Shown here: positions 51,144 to 58,894 of the stretch, one piece after another
How the letters are laid out: every line of letters begins with the position of its first letter
Numbering within the stretch: the first letter of the stretch is position 1
Assembly (NCBI RefSeq): GCF_009789555.1
Contig: NZ_CP046903.1
Location: forward strand, 124,001-188,000
Source of the DNA: Stutzerimonas stutzeri
GTDB lineage: Bacteria > Pseudomonadota > Gammaproteobacteria > Pseudomonadales > Pseudomonadaceae
DNA: 64,000 bases
Direction: 5' to 3'
Program-made: the position numbers and the translations under genes
The notes under the pieces: model-generated
What the model saw: the letters and a program-made list of their open reading frames with translations, nothing else
Database searches by the model: none
What the model was told of the DNA's origin: nothing

Positions 51144-52058
51144 ATGCTTAACCGCATGGAGATGGTTAGGATTTTTTGCACAGCAGCAGAGGCAGGTAGC
51201 TTCCGCGAAGCGGCAACTCGATTAGGCATCTCCCCACAAGGGGTGACTCGAGCCATTCAAGCCCTGGAAACTGAGCTTGGCGAATCACTGTTCCACCGCA
51301 ATACCCGCCAGGTGAGCATCACTGCTTTCGGTCAGGATTACGCCAAAGATGCCAGGTCAGCTCTGGATCATTTCGATACGCTATTCCGGTCGCACAGGAC
51401 GGAGCCTGAGCTGTCAGGTAGGGTGGGGATTACGGCTCCACATGCTATTGGCAGGCGCTTCCTAATACCGTTTCTTCAGCCCCTGGCCGCTGCACATCCT
51501 GACCTGCAATTCGATCTCCGCTTGGAAGATCAGATGACTGATGCCGTTGAAGCGCATATCGATATTGGTATCCGGGTGGGGGTTATTCGCGACCGGCGCT
51601 ACGTTGCACGTGCCTTAGCTCCCGTGCCGTTTTACGTTGTCGCGTGCCCGTCTCTCATAGGCCAAAAGACACCACCTAAATCTTTGGATGCCTTAGCTAA
51701 GCTGCCACTTTCAGTCCTGATCGACCGGAAAAATGGCCGCCCTTGGCCTTGGCTATTTGCCGACGGGCAAACGTTCGCGCCCAGGCAGCCAGCGCTTATC
51801 TGTGATGATCCAGATACGGAATTGGAAGCCACCCTGGCAGGCATGTGTTTTGGCCAAATTCCTGCCTATCTGGCTGAGCCTCATCTGCGGTCAGGAACGC
51901 TGGTTGCCGTTTTGGCTGATCACGCTCCAGCACCATGGGATCTGTTCATATACCGCCCGCAGCAGGGTCCTGTATCGAAGCGGGTGCGATTGGTGTACGA
52001 CCACCTTAAGCAGGCTTTCTCAAACCCCAAGCTATTTCCCCAGGGCCTGGGGACATAG
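51144..52058 (+). CDS. LysR-family regulator (304 aa)
   Basis: MLNRMEMVRIFCTAAEAGSFREAATRLGISPQGVTRAIQALE is the helix-turn-helix; the effector domain starts near 90 (GRVGITAPHAIGRRFLIPFLQ). GGGAGG precedes the ATG at 51144. It very likely controls the divergent SDR gene through the repeat at 51,110 and itself. Ligand unknown. Confidence 0.9.
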   Translation: MLNRMEMVRIFCTAAEAGSFREAATRLGISPQGVTRAIQALETELGESLFHRNTRQVSITAFGQDYAKDARSALDHFDTLFRSHRTEPELSGRVGITAPHAIGRRFLIPFLQPLAAAHPDLQFDLRLEDQMTDAVEAHIDIGIRVGVIRDRRYVARALAPVPFYVVACPSLIGQKTPPKSLDALAKLPLSVLIDRKNGRPWPWLFADGQTFAPRQPALICDDPDTELEATLAGMCFGQIPAYLAEPHLRSGTLVAVLADHAPAPWDLFIYRPQQGPVSKRVRLVYDHLKQAFSNPKLFPQGLGT

Positions 52059-52155
52059 CTTGAATACCTGCCAGCAATCGTCCGCTTTTGGCCGATAGCT
52101 ACAACTCGCTAGAAGCTGTTATCAGCTACGCGCCCGCGATGCCTAATCTCAACGT

Positions 52156-52977
52156 CTAAGCGAAAACCTGACTCCAATCTCTATCTACTAGGACAGTGCA
52201 TGCCTGCGGCGCTCCACCGAAACATCGACTCGAAACCTTTGAGAGCTTCGCAACAGAGTCATAGGTAATAGGTTCGCCAGATTGATTGATCAGGACGCCG
52301 CCAGCTCCCCGCAGAATTGCGTGTCCAGCCACCACATCATGAGCAGATACAGGAACAACTGAGACTGCCGCAACACCATCTCCAACGGCGACCGTAGCCA
52401 GTCGGTAGGCAATACTAGGCATCGGTAAGCACACAGAAGGAGCGCAAAGCGCTGCGTTGACCTCTGGCCTCGCCAAAGCTCCCGTACTTACCAGCACGTT
52501 GCTGTCCGCTCCTAGCTGGAGTGTACTAATCGAGCTTTTCAAAATCTGTCCATTTCTACTGATGCCGGCCAGCCCCTCGCACCAAGCGATACAGTCTGGT
52601 CCTCTCCCGTTCGTGACCGGCGCATGAACCACGCCGAGGACAGGCTCTGCCCCCCTCAATAGGCCGACAGAGAGCGCTGTCCCTCTGAAGCCCCGAAGGA
52701 AATCCCGGGTGCCGTCGTTAGGATCAACTACCCAACAATACTCAGCACCAGTCAATGTTGAGCCCGTTTCCTCCCCCCAAAAATCGCAGTCCAGAGCAGC
52801 CAGAAGCTCTTCTCTCAGCAGGGCTTCAATCTCTACGTCGACCTCCGCCTTGTCCCCATATCCACGTGGACCCGATGCAAGCTCACATTCCGCTGCTAAC
52901 AACTCTCCGGCGCCGAGAACAATCCGAATCGTGCAGTTCAAGAGATCAGTCAGAATCATGACGGGACCCTGTGTCAT
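52156..52977 (-). CDS. Inositol-monophosphatase-fold phosphatase, CysQ-like (273 aa)
   Basis: Lithium-sensitive phosphatase fold: metal-binding WGEETGS (about 70), WVVDPNDGTRDFLRG (about 83-97) and the C-terminal SAHDVVAGHAILRGAGG, where the usual WDxAAG Trp is His. Length is in range for IMPase/CysQ. It could hydrolyse 3'-phosphoadenosine 5'-phosphate, inositol phosphate or a nucleotide second messenger; none can be picked from the sequence. It precedes two unknown genes at the right end of element A, so a defence or regulatory role is possible. Confidence 0.75.
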   Translation of the reverse strand: MTQGPVMILTDLLNCTIRIVLGAGELLAAECELASGPRGYGDKAEVDVEIEALLREELLAALDCDFWGEETGSTLTGAEYCWVVDPNDGTRDFLRGFRGTALSVGLLRGAEPVLGVVHAPVTNGRGPDCIAWCEGLAGISRNGQILKSSISTLQLGADSNVLVSTGALARPEVNAALCAPSVCLPMPSIAYRLATVAVGDGVAAVSVVPVSAHDVVAGHAILRGAGGVLINQSGEPITYDSVAKLSKVSSRCFGGAPQACTVLVDRDWSQVFA

Positions 52978-52995
52978 GCCTAAGCATGGGCTGCT

Positions 52996-53445
52996 TCAAG
53001 ATTCAGCGACCGCGCTAGGCGCTGCCGAACAATATATTCTCGCCTTAGTTCCCCCTACCGCCCCTTCGTGGCGACTCTCCACGTAACACTGAATCGTGCC
53101 GGTTTTGAACTCATAGCCAAACACCTGCTTTGCTTGATCGTGAACTTTCACCAGCTCGGTTAGCGGCTCCATGCTCCAGCTGTCCGTCCCGTTCAAGCGC
53201 GCAGGTACAACCAATGCGACCGACGCAATCTGCAGATCTGGAGACTGCTCCCCAAGAAGTGACTCAAAAGCATCCTCGTTCGGGATCAAGAGCATCGTGT
53301 CCCAGGACACACCATCGCTGGCTTCGCGAACCGTCACGTAGAACCATGGACGATGCTGCCTGTGCTCCACGTATTGCCACATTTGATAGTGGTCCCCAAA
53401 TAGAGGCTCGAACGGGATTTCAGCATGCCTATAGGTAGTAAACAT
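52996..53445 (-). CDS. Hypothetical protein (149 aa)
   Basis: No family recognised. The protein begins MFTTYRHAEIPFEPLFGDHY, is rich in aromatic residues (QMWQYVEHRQHRPWFYV) and seems to be an alpha/beta soluble protein ending in a Ser/Ala tail. It is 18 bp upstream of the phosphatase gene on the same strand, so the two form an operon, reading away from the right end of the element. Confidence 0.55.
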   Translation of the reverse strand: MFTTYRHAEIPFEPLFGDHYQMWQYVEHRQHRPWFYVTVREASDGVSWDTMLLIPNEDAFESLLGEQSPDLQIASVALVVPARLNGTDSWSMEPLTELVKVHDQAKQVFGYEFKTGTIQCYVESRHEGAVGGTKARIYCSAAPSAVAES

Positions 53446-53530
53446 CTGTGGATACTCGAAATTAAGCTATATATAGCATAGCCGAATTATCACCAAGAAG
53501 GCTTCATCGTTCCCTTTGCGAGAGTGCAAA

Positions 53531-53821
53531 GTGGAACTGAACAAAGCACTTGGATTGGTAATGAAAGACATTCGGCAATCGCGCGGGCTGCCACAGGAGG
53601 GCCTTGGCCCAAGCCAGAGCTATATCAGTGCGCTTGAGCGAGGGAAGTGGAAAGCATCACTAGATAAGGTGGAGCAAATCGCAGGAATTTTGACCCTTCA
53701 TCCCGCAACACTCCTTCTTCTCGCCTACCTGAGAAAGGACCCCTCGCTTGATGCGCAGGCGTTACTTTCGCAGATCCAAGCTGAGTTAGATGTCCATCAA
53801 AGCAACCTTGGTGCACGTTGA
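53531..53821 (+). CDS. XRE-family helix-turn-helix regulator (96 aa)
   Basis: A Cro/CI-type domain: LGLVMKDIRQSRGLPQEGLGPSQSYISALERGKWKASLDKVEQIAGIL, with a C-terminal helix (LDAQALLSQIQAELDVH). The GTG at 53531 (VELNKALG) or an ATG at 53516 can start it. Divergent from the operon at 52,996 and near the right end of the element. An XRE gene also flanks the module of element B, so both elements may use such a regulator. Confidence 0.78.
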   Translation: MELNKALGLVMKDIRQSRGLPQEGLGPSQSYISALERGKWKASLDKVEQIAGILTLHPATLLLLAYLRKDPSLDAQALLSQIQAELDVHQSNLGAR

Positions 53822-54201
53822 ATTAAAACCCAAGGCAGGATCTAAAACCGCCGCAGTCAGATCGACACAGGTAGAAAACTGAAAACCCCAGCCTGAGACC
53901 GTCCCTGTAAGACCTCAAACCTAGGCCCAGGTGAGCCTCAGGCGCAAAAAGCATTGAGGCTTTTACCTTGCCTATGCATCATGACCTAATGGCGATGAGT
54001 ATCTGAAACACTGGGGGTCGCCCCCCAAATCCAAAATGTAAACGATGGGCCCAATTAGAGGCGCACGGTTTACATTTTCCCCTGCCAGCTCTTAACGAAA
54101 GAAACTGATCCACCAAAACACCAGCCTTAAACCCGCATTTTTAGAGGAGTAGAGATCAAAAGAGGGGGCTCAGCGCACGTTTACAGTGATGCGCACTGGG
54201 T
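53822..54201 (+). other. Right end of element A, non-coding, with TGTAAAC sites
   Basis: No gene is present. AAAATGTAAAC (54033-54043) and its exact inverse GTTTACATTTT (54068-54078) form an 11-bp inverted repeat; GTTTACA appears again at 54179. The same 11-mer precedes intA at the left end. These are likely protein-binding sites for excision or integration. Confidence 0.6.
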
Positions 54202-54211
54202 GGTCCAGCAC
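54202..54211 (+). repeat. Right junction repeat GGTCCAGCAC (attR core candidate)
   Basis: Identical to 12680-12689 and in the same codon phase (GTC CAG CAC), so precise recombination between the two would restore the methyltransferase reading frame. Confidence 0.75.
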
Positions 54212-54544
54212 AATTGTAAAAGTGACTCAAGCTCCTACAAAGGAAACTTTGTCAGGATTGCCCACGAAAAGTTACTTGTTTTCGCTAAGCGTGAATCTTC
54301 GTTGTTCCTTATTGGTTCAATGGAAAAGCGCGCTGCTGCGATGACTGGTATTACGTGGAAAGCAGCGGTTCGGCGTGTGCTTCAAGGCAACAAGATTCTT
54401 CATCTGAAGGATATCAATGATGCATTGGAGCCCTATGCTAAATCGCGTGATAACCAACACTGGCAAGCTAAGGTGCGTCAGGTTCTACAAGACGAGCGCT
54501 ACTTTGTTCGTTTGAAACCCGGTGTTTACCAGCTAGCTGCATAA
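54212..54544 (+). pseudogene. DNA methyltransferase, 3' half (110 codons)
   Basis: It continues the frame of the 12,135 gene: NCKSDSSSYKGNFVRIAHEKLLVFAKRES, the terminal strands of the methyltransferase fold, then a winged-helix-like C-terminal part (TWKAAVRRVLQGN ... WQAKVRQVLQDERYFVRLKPGVYQL). The ATG at 54320 could start a separate product from this latter domain. The leader of the next gene follows 20 bp later, confirming that this is backbone DNA. Confidence 0.8.
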
Positions 54545-54564
54545 GCCGATACACAAACTAAATA

Positions 54565-54634
54565 GCCCCTGCGGGAGAAATCCCGCACGGGGTTTCTCTT
54601 TGCCTGGGGCACTTAACCAGGAAGGGAGAAAATT
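54565..54634 (+). promoter_or_regulatory. Leader RNA 8 of 8
   Basis: CCCC-T-GCGGGA (54566) pairs with TCCCGC-A-CGGGG (54581) around a GAAA loop. TTTCTCT (54593) is complementary to GGAGAAA (54625), the ribosome-binding site of the ATG at 54635. GAGAAA inside the hairpin loop can compete for the same strand. Confidence 0.72.
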
Positions 54635-55195
54635 ATGTCAACGGTCATCAACACTAGGATCGGTGAGTCGAAAAACGTAGCGCGCCTTTGGCTTGAGGGT
54701 CGAAAGCTCGAAAGGGCGGGCGTGAAGATCGGTGCGCGCTACCAGCTCGTGCAGAACAAGGCGATGGAGCGTTTGGAGCTTCGCGAGGCCCCGGCCGTAG
54801 CGAACGACCAGACTTTCACTGTCTCCAAGCGCGAGCGGCGTGGTGTGGTGGTGCCCTTGATTGAGGTTCGATCAAGGGTACTCAGCGAGGTGTTCGAGAA
54901 CATCGAGCGGGTACGTGTTGCAATCCGGCGAGGTCGGATCGTGATCACAGCGCTGCACATCGAAACCAAGATCCGGGAACGAGTTAAGCGTTTGACGGAA
55001 AAGCTGCGTACCGGAGAGCCGTTGGCAGTAGCCAGCCTGTTCCATGGTGGTGGTGTTGCGGATAAGGCACTTCATAGCGGCCTTAGACGTGCAGGGATCA
55101 AGTCGTTTATCCAAGTCGGTGTCGAAATTGAACCGGAATACTTGGATTTATTCCATAAGTTGGACCCATGGGTGGAGTCGCTTAACAAAAAGTGA
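54635..55195 (+). pseudogene. C5-cytosine DNA methyltransferase, truncated by element B
   Basis: Residues 1-125 are an unassigned N-terminal domain (GARYQLVQNKAMERLELRE, then RRGRIVITALHIETKIRER). From about 130 the AdoMet-binding start of a cytosine methyltransferase is clear: GEPLAVASLFHGGGVADKAL, then GIKSFIQVGVEIEPEYLD. Homology stops there (about 55,147); the remaining 16 residues (LFHKLDPWVESLNKK) are foreign. The catalytic PC motif would have followed. The rest of the gene should lie beyond the right end of element B, outside the window. Confidence 0.75.
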
Positions 55196-55497
55196 TTGAC
55201 AGTTTTCGCAGAAACCTCCCTCTGTAACATGGATCGTTGACAGATCGCCTATGAAAATCCGAGTGAGCGGGGATATAGCCTGATAAGTGATCGTCCGGAT
55301 AGGGTTTTGCTGCACGTCGTCTCAAGCTCTTTGTGCATGACCGCGCTACCGGCTGCTTTGAGGTAGAAGCGTCTGCTGCGGCTTCAGTTGCAATGCTGCC
55401 TTCAACTCCACTGCGGCGGGGTGAGAAAGTGCAGCGACTTGGGATGCATCGCAAACGCCTAATCGCTAGTGTCGACTCATCTAAGTAAGGGTGAGTC
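55196..55497 (+). other. Left-end region of element B
   Basis: About 300 bp without a clear gene. A frame without start (55303-55488) reads LKLFVHDRATGCFEVEAS and ends RKRLIASVDSSK, possibly a remnant. TTGACAG occurs twice (55,197 and 55,239). The TGTAAAC motif of element A is absent, so the two elements differ in their binding sites. Confidence 0.35.
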
Positions 55498-56967
55498 ATG
55501 TCCTATCGAAATCCTCTGCACGAAGCGCGCCTGGTTCTTCTTCCGGCCCTTCGAAACGCCTTCTCAAGTCTGTGCGTCAGTGAAGTGCGAGGCGCAAAAA
55601 AATTTATGCTGGAAGGGAGCAGCTCTGAAATTGTGTATCAGGTTGGTGAGGTTGGCGGAGATAACTACCCTGATTTATATAATTTCCCGTTTCTGTTTCA
55701 CTCAAATGGAGATCCGTGGAAAGAGGCTAACGATTATCTGCTGAGCCTAATGCGCGACAAGGCTCCGATCAATCGGCGCACTGACGATGTTCGGCGACGT
55801 GCCAGCAAACTGATTGATTACCTGTTGTTCTGTGAGAATAACAACCTTGATTGGCTCGACTTCTCCGGTGCTCGGCCTCCGCTTCGTCCGACATACAAAT
55901 ACTTCTATTACCTGATTAACGAAGGCACTCGCAGTAATCAGGTAATCAATCAATACACCGGAGTTGTCTACCGCTTTTACAAGTACGTTTCCGAGCATTG
56001 GCATGATCTCGACATGAGGCGTGTCGATACGATCAAGCAGGTACGGTTCATCGTGCAGGGTTCCAAAGGCGTCAAGGTCGTAGATGCAGAAAAGCGCAGT
56101 CAAACCCGGCGCACGGCGCCGGTTACTTCAGTGCCGCTGGGTTTCGTGCGGGAAGACGGCGAGGATCTTAGGCCGCTTTCCAATCGTGAGTTGGGTGCGT
56201 TTCTTGCCGCCATTCGCAATGAAAAAGAATGGTCTGCGGTTGAGCGATTGATCCTGATGACCTCGCTAATGACGGGCGCCCGAAAGCAAACCGTTCTGAC
56301 CATGCGCTTGAAGCATTTGAAGGGTTTTACAGATGACAAGCTGGAGCGGGAGGGCGCCTATAAATTACATGCCGGCCCCCGGACAGGCATTGATACGAAA
56401 TACGACAAACCGCAAGTCCTGTACGTTCCGAAGCAACTTGCCGAAGAACTGGTCACGCTTGCCAAAAGCCCGGTGATGAAGAAGCGGCGGGAGAAGTTCA
56501 GCGCTCAGTTAGAGTCCAGTCATCCCGGCCTGTCGGTGGCCGAGGACGATATGTATTTGTTTCTCTCCGATCAAGGCAACTGCTATTACATGGCCGAAAG
56601 CGATCCGCGCTATACGATTGTGAAGTCCCCGCAGACAGGGCAGGTAACGGAAACGATTAAGCGCAAGTTGATCCCAAAAGCCACTAGCCCATTCCCGAGA
56701 GACTTTTCATATCACTGGCTGCGAGCGACCTTTGCCTACCAACTCTACCAGCGCTTGCAGGTATTGGTTCAGGAAGGAGCGTTGAAACCGGGCGAAGACA
56801 TTGACTTTATTCAGAAGCGCATGCACCACGAGTCCAGGGAAACGACAGAGAACTACCTAAAATTGTTCAATATGACTCACGAAAAGGCCATTGCCCAAGA
56901 GATTTGGGAGGGTAAGTTGTTCAATGGCGGCTACGCGGTGCTGAAGGTGGAGGCGCACGATGAATAG
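55498..56967 (+). CDS. Tyrosine recombinase IntA-like, element B (489 aa)
   Basis: A core-binding domain (about 80-180: DDVRRRASKLIDYLLFCENNN) precedes the catalytic domain with TSLMTGARKQTVLTMRLKHL (Arg I, about 265), FSYHWLRATFAYQLYQ (HxxR, about 405) and MHHESRETTENYLKLF (His box and Tyr, about 450). All key residues are visible, so it should be active, unlike its frameshifted counterpart in element A. GTGAG provides the ribosome-binding site. Its last eight bases overlap the next gene. Confidence 0.85.
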   Translation: MSYRNPLHEARLVLLPALRNAFSSLCVSEVRGAKKFMLEGSSSEIVYQVGEVGGDNYPDLYNFPFLFHSNGDPWKEANDYLLSLMRDKAPINRRTDDVRRRASKLIDYLLFCENNNLDWLDFSGARPPLRPTYKYFYYLINEGTRSNQVINQYTGVVYRFYKYVSEHWHDLDMRRVDTIKQVRFIVQGSKGVKVVDAEKRSQTRRTAPVTSVPLGFVREDGEDLRPLSNRELGAFLAAIRNEKEWSAVERLILMTSLMTGARKQTVLTMRLKHLKGFTDDKLEREGAYKLHAGPRTGIDTKYDKPQVLYVPKQLAEELVTLAKSPVMKKRREKFSAQLESSHPGLSVAEDDMYLFLSDQGNCYYMAESDPRYTIVKSPQTGQVTETIKRKLIPKATSPFPRDFSYHWLRATFAYQLYQRLQVLVQEGALKPGEDIDFIQKRMHHESRETTENYLKLFNMTHEKAIAQEIWEGKLFNGGYAVLKVEAHDE

Positions 56968-58894
56968 TCGTGAGCAACTCGAGCATCGTGCCAATACGCA
57001 GATTATTACGCTGAGTGAAGTCACCCATGAGTTCGCTGAGCCTGAGCGTTTGCGCCTGCAATTGTCTCCGAGGGAGATGAAGAAGCCGTTTGATATTGGC
57101 AGTTTCGCGTATGTCATTCGTGGCGAAAATGAAAACGTTTGGGATGATCGCGGCACGCCGGTGGTGATTGAGTCTTTTGTTGAAAGCCGCCGCGAACTGG
57201 TTGTGAGACTACTGGAGTCCTTGGTCGGTCTGCGTGAATCGAGTGTCCGAGCGCGATTGCGAATTATCGAATACTTTATCGACTGGCTGAACGCGCAAGG
57301 TTACAGAGAAGTGTTTGCCAGTGCACCGCAAGCCCAAGAAGCCTATCGAAACTATACCGCGCACCTGAATAATCAAATAGCCCATCAGGCATGGAAGCCT
57401 AGAAGTGCGCAAAATTATCAGCGCAATGCTTCCATAGTTATTGGGCTGCTTTATCCAGAAGGCAGCCATCATATTGTCGCGGGTGCGGTCAGAATAATTG
57501 CGGAGAAGGGCTCTGAGGCAGCCAGCAGTGCCAATGTTGAAGTGTACCGAGACGTTTGTTTGGCCATCGCCCGGCAATGCAGCGCTTACGTTCTGAACAA
57601 CCAGCCCTATCCCTTCGTTGTGAGTATCAGGGATTATAAGGTGGTTGGGTTTCCATCAAACCACGGTTGGGTTGGCCCGTTCAAGGAGTCGCCGTATGCA
57701 TATAATGCCGGCGAGCGACGGATTGCGACGGTCGAAGAATGGCGGGCAGCTAGTAATAAAAAGGGGCGAACGCGAATCTATAAATCGGAGGGAGTTCGCG
57801 ATCTAGCGGCAGCAAAGGCGAACTTGGATGCGGCCAACGAAGATGAACGCCACTGGCACCGGCTCCAAGTTGCGGGTCTTGCCGCGAAAGCCTATGCGAA
57901 TCTTTTCTTGATGATCACAGGCGCCACGCCAACCGAGTTGGACCAGTTTAGCTATACAGATGCGCTCGAAGTTGAGAAGTCTCCAATCAAGAAAGAACTG
58001 TCGGCTGTGAAGTTTCGGGCGGGCGGGAAAGCAACCCTCTACAATATCGGGCGAGACACGGGTTTGCCACTGCTCAAGGAGTACCTGAAGCTCCGTAAGT
58101 GGATTCTGAATGGCGCGACGCATGAGGGGTTGTTCTTTACGATGCCCGCGACTAGCGAACGAATAATCACCAATTCCGAATTTTCTTATTTTAAGACAAC
58201 TGAAATGATGGCTGGGTTCTTTAGGTCCATCAGCGGCACCTTCCTCGACCCCAAAGTGAGGATTCTTTCGGCGCGCAAGATGCGCAAGCACAAGAGCCTT
58301 GGGATGCACACCGCTGGCGTGTCGCCGTCCACGGTAGCGGCAAACTTGAATCACAGCGAGGCGGTGAATCTTTCGACTTATTCGGAGGCTACGCCTGAAC
58401 AGCAGGTAGCCGAGTTCGGCCAGTTCTGGCGGGCCATGCACAATGCCGCCCAAGTCGTGCGTGAGCGCAGCCAGAGGGCCGCAAAGAGCGAGATCGCAAC
58501 GGCGACGGGCCACTGTAACGGGTTCAGTCAGCCTATCCCTGTGCGCGCTTTTGGGACTGTTGCAATAGAGCCGAACTGCCGCAGCCAATACGGCTGCTTG
58601 TACTGCGAGCACTATATCTGTCACAGCGATGAAGAAGACCTACACAAGATTGTGAGCTTGCAGTACGTGATCAATGCGGTGCGTAAGGCAGCGCCTGATG
58701 TGGCCCATGCAGAAGCGCTCTACAAAGAATTGTCGATCCGAATCGAGTTCATCCTTGAGGCACTTGGGGAGCGTTCGGATGCGGCGAAGCAGTTGGTCGA
58801 AGCGATCAAGACTAAGGTGTTTGAATACGGTGAGCTCACCCCGTTCTGGGAGGAACGCCTGAGCCGTTATGAAAAAATGGGGGTGGTATTTTGA
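56960..58894 (+). CDS. Tyrosine-recombinase-fold protein, tfp-like, element B (644 aa)
   Basis: Second gene of the module. Recombinase topology is kept, but the Arg I position reads MITGATPTELDQFSY (Thr-Pro instead of Arg), box II reads SARKMRKHKSLGMHT, and the Tyr region is NLNHSEAVNLSTYSEAT. A Cys-rich part near the end (CRSQYGCLYCEHYICH, about 540) may bind zinc. The loss of catalytic Arg fits a structural partner rather than an enzyme, as described for SE tfp. It overlaps both neighbours (8 bp and ATGA-like 4 bp). Confidence 0.78.
   Translation: MNSREQLEHRANTQIITLSEVTHEFAEPERLRLQLSPREMKKPFDIGSFAYVIRGENENVWDDRGTPVVIESFVESRRELVVRLLESLVGLRESSVRARLRIIEYFIDWLNAQGYREVFASAPQAQEAYRNYTAHLNNQIAHQAWKPRSAQNYQRNASIVIGLLYPEGSHHIVAGAVRIIAEKGSEAASSANVEVYRDVCLAIARQCSAYVLNNQPYPFVVSIRDYKVVGFPSNHGWVGPFKESPYAYNAGERRIATVEEWRAASNKKGRTRIYKSEGVRDLAAAKANLDAANEDERHWHRLQVAGLAAKAYANLFLMITGATPTELDQFSYTDALEVEKSPIKKELSAVKFRAGGKATLYNIGRDTGLPLLKEYLKLRKWILNGATHEGLFFTMPATSERIITNSEFSYFKTTEMMAGFFRSISGTFLDPKVRILSARKMRKHKSLGMHTAGVSPSTVAANLNHSEAVNLSTYSEATPEQQVAEFGQFWRAMHNAAQVVRERSQRAAKSEIATATGHCNGFSQPIPVRAFGTVAIEPNCRSQYGCLYCEHYICHSDEEDLHKIVSLQYVINAVRKAAPDVAHAEALYKELSIRIEFILEALGERSDAAKQLVEAIKTKVFEYGELTPFWEERLSRYEKMGVVF

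Larger units (their letters stand above)
12690..54211 (+). mobile_element. Element A: 41.5-kb SE-like integrative element
   Basis: The element is bounded by the GGTCCAGCAC repeat and splits a methyltransferase gene whose halves rejoin in frame. A four-gene recombinase module (12,845-18,215) lies just inside the left end and points inward, the arrangement described for strand-biased circularizing integrative elements (intA, tfp, intB, srap). The heptamer TGTAAAC clusters near both ends. The frameshift in intA suggests the element is now fixed or needs help in trans. Cargo is mostly oxidoreductases and their regulators, plus older insertion-sequence scars and a second relaxase fragment. The SE assignment rests on gene layout recalled from Tn6283-type elements. 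Confidence 0.75.
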
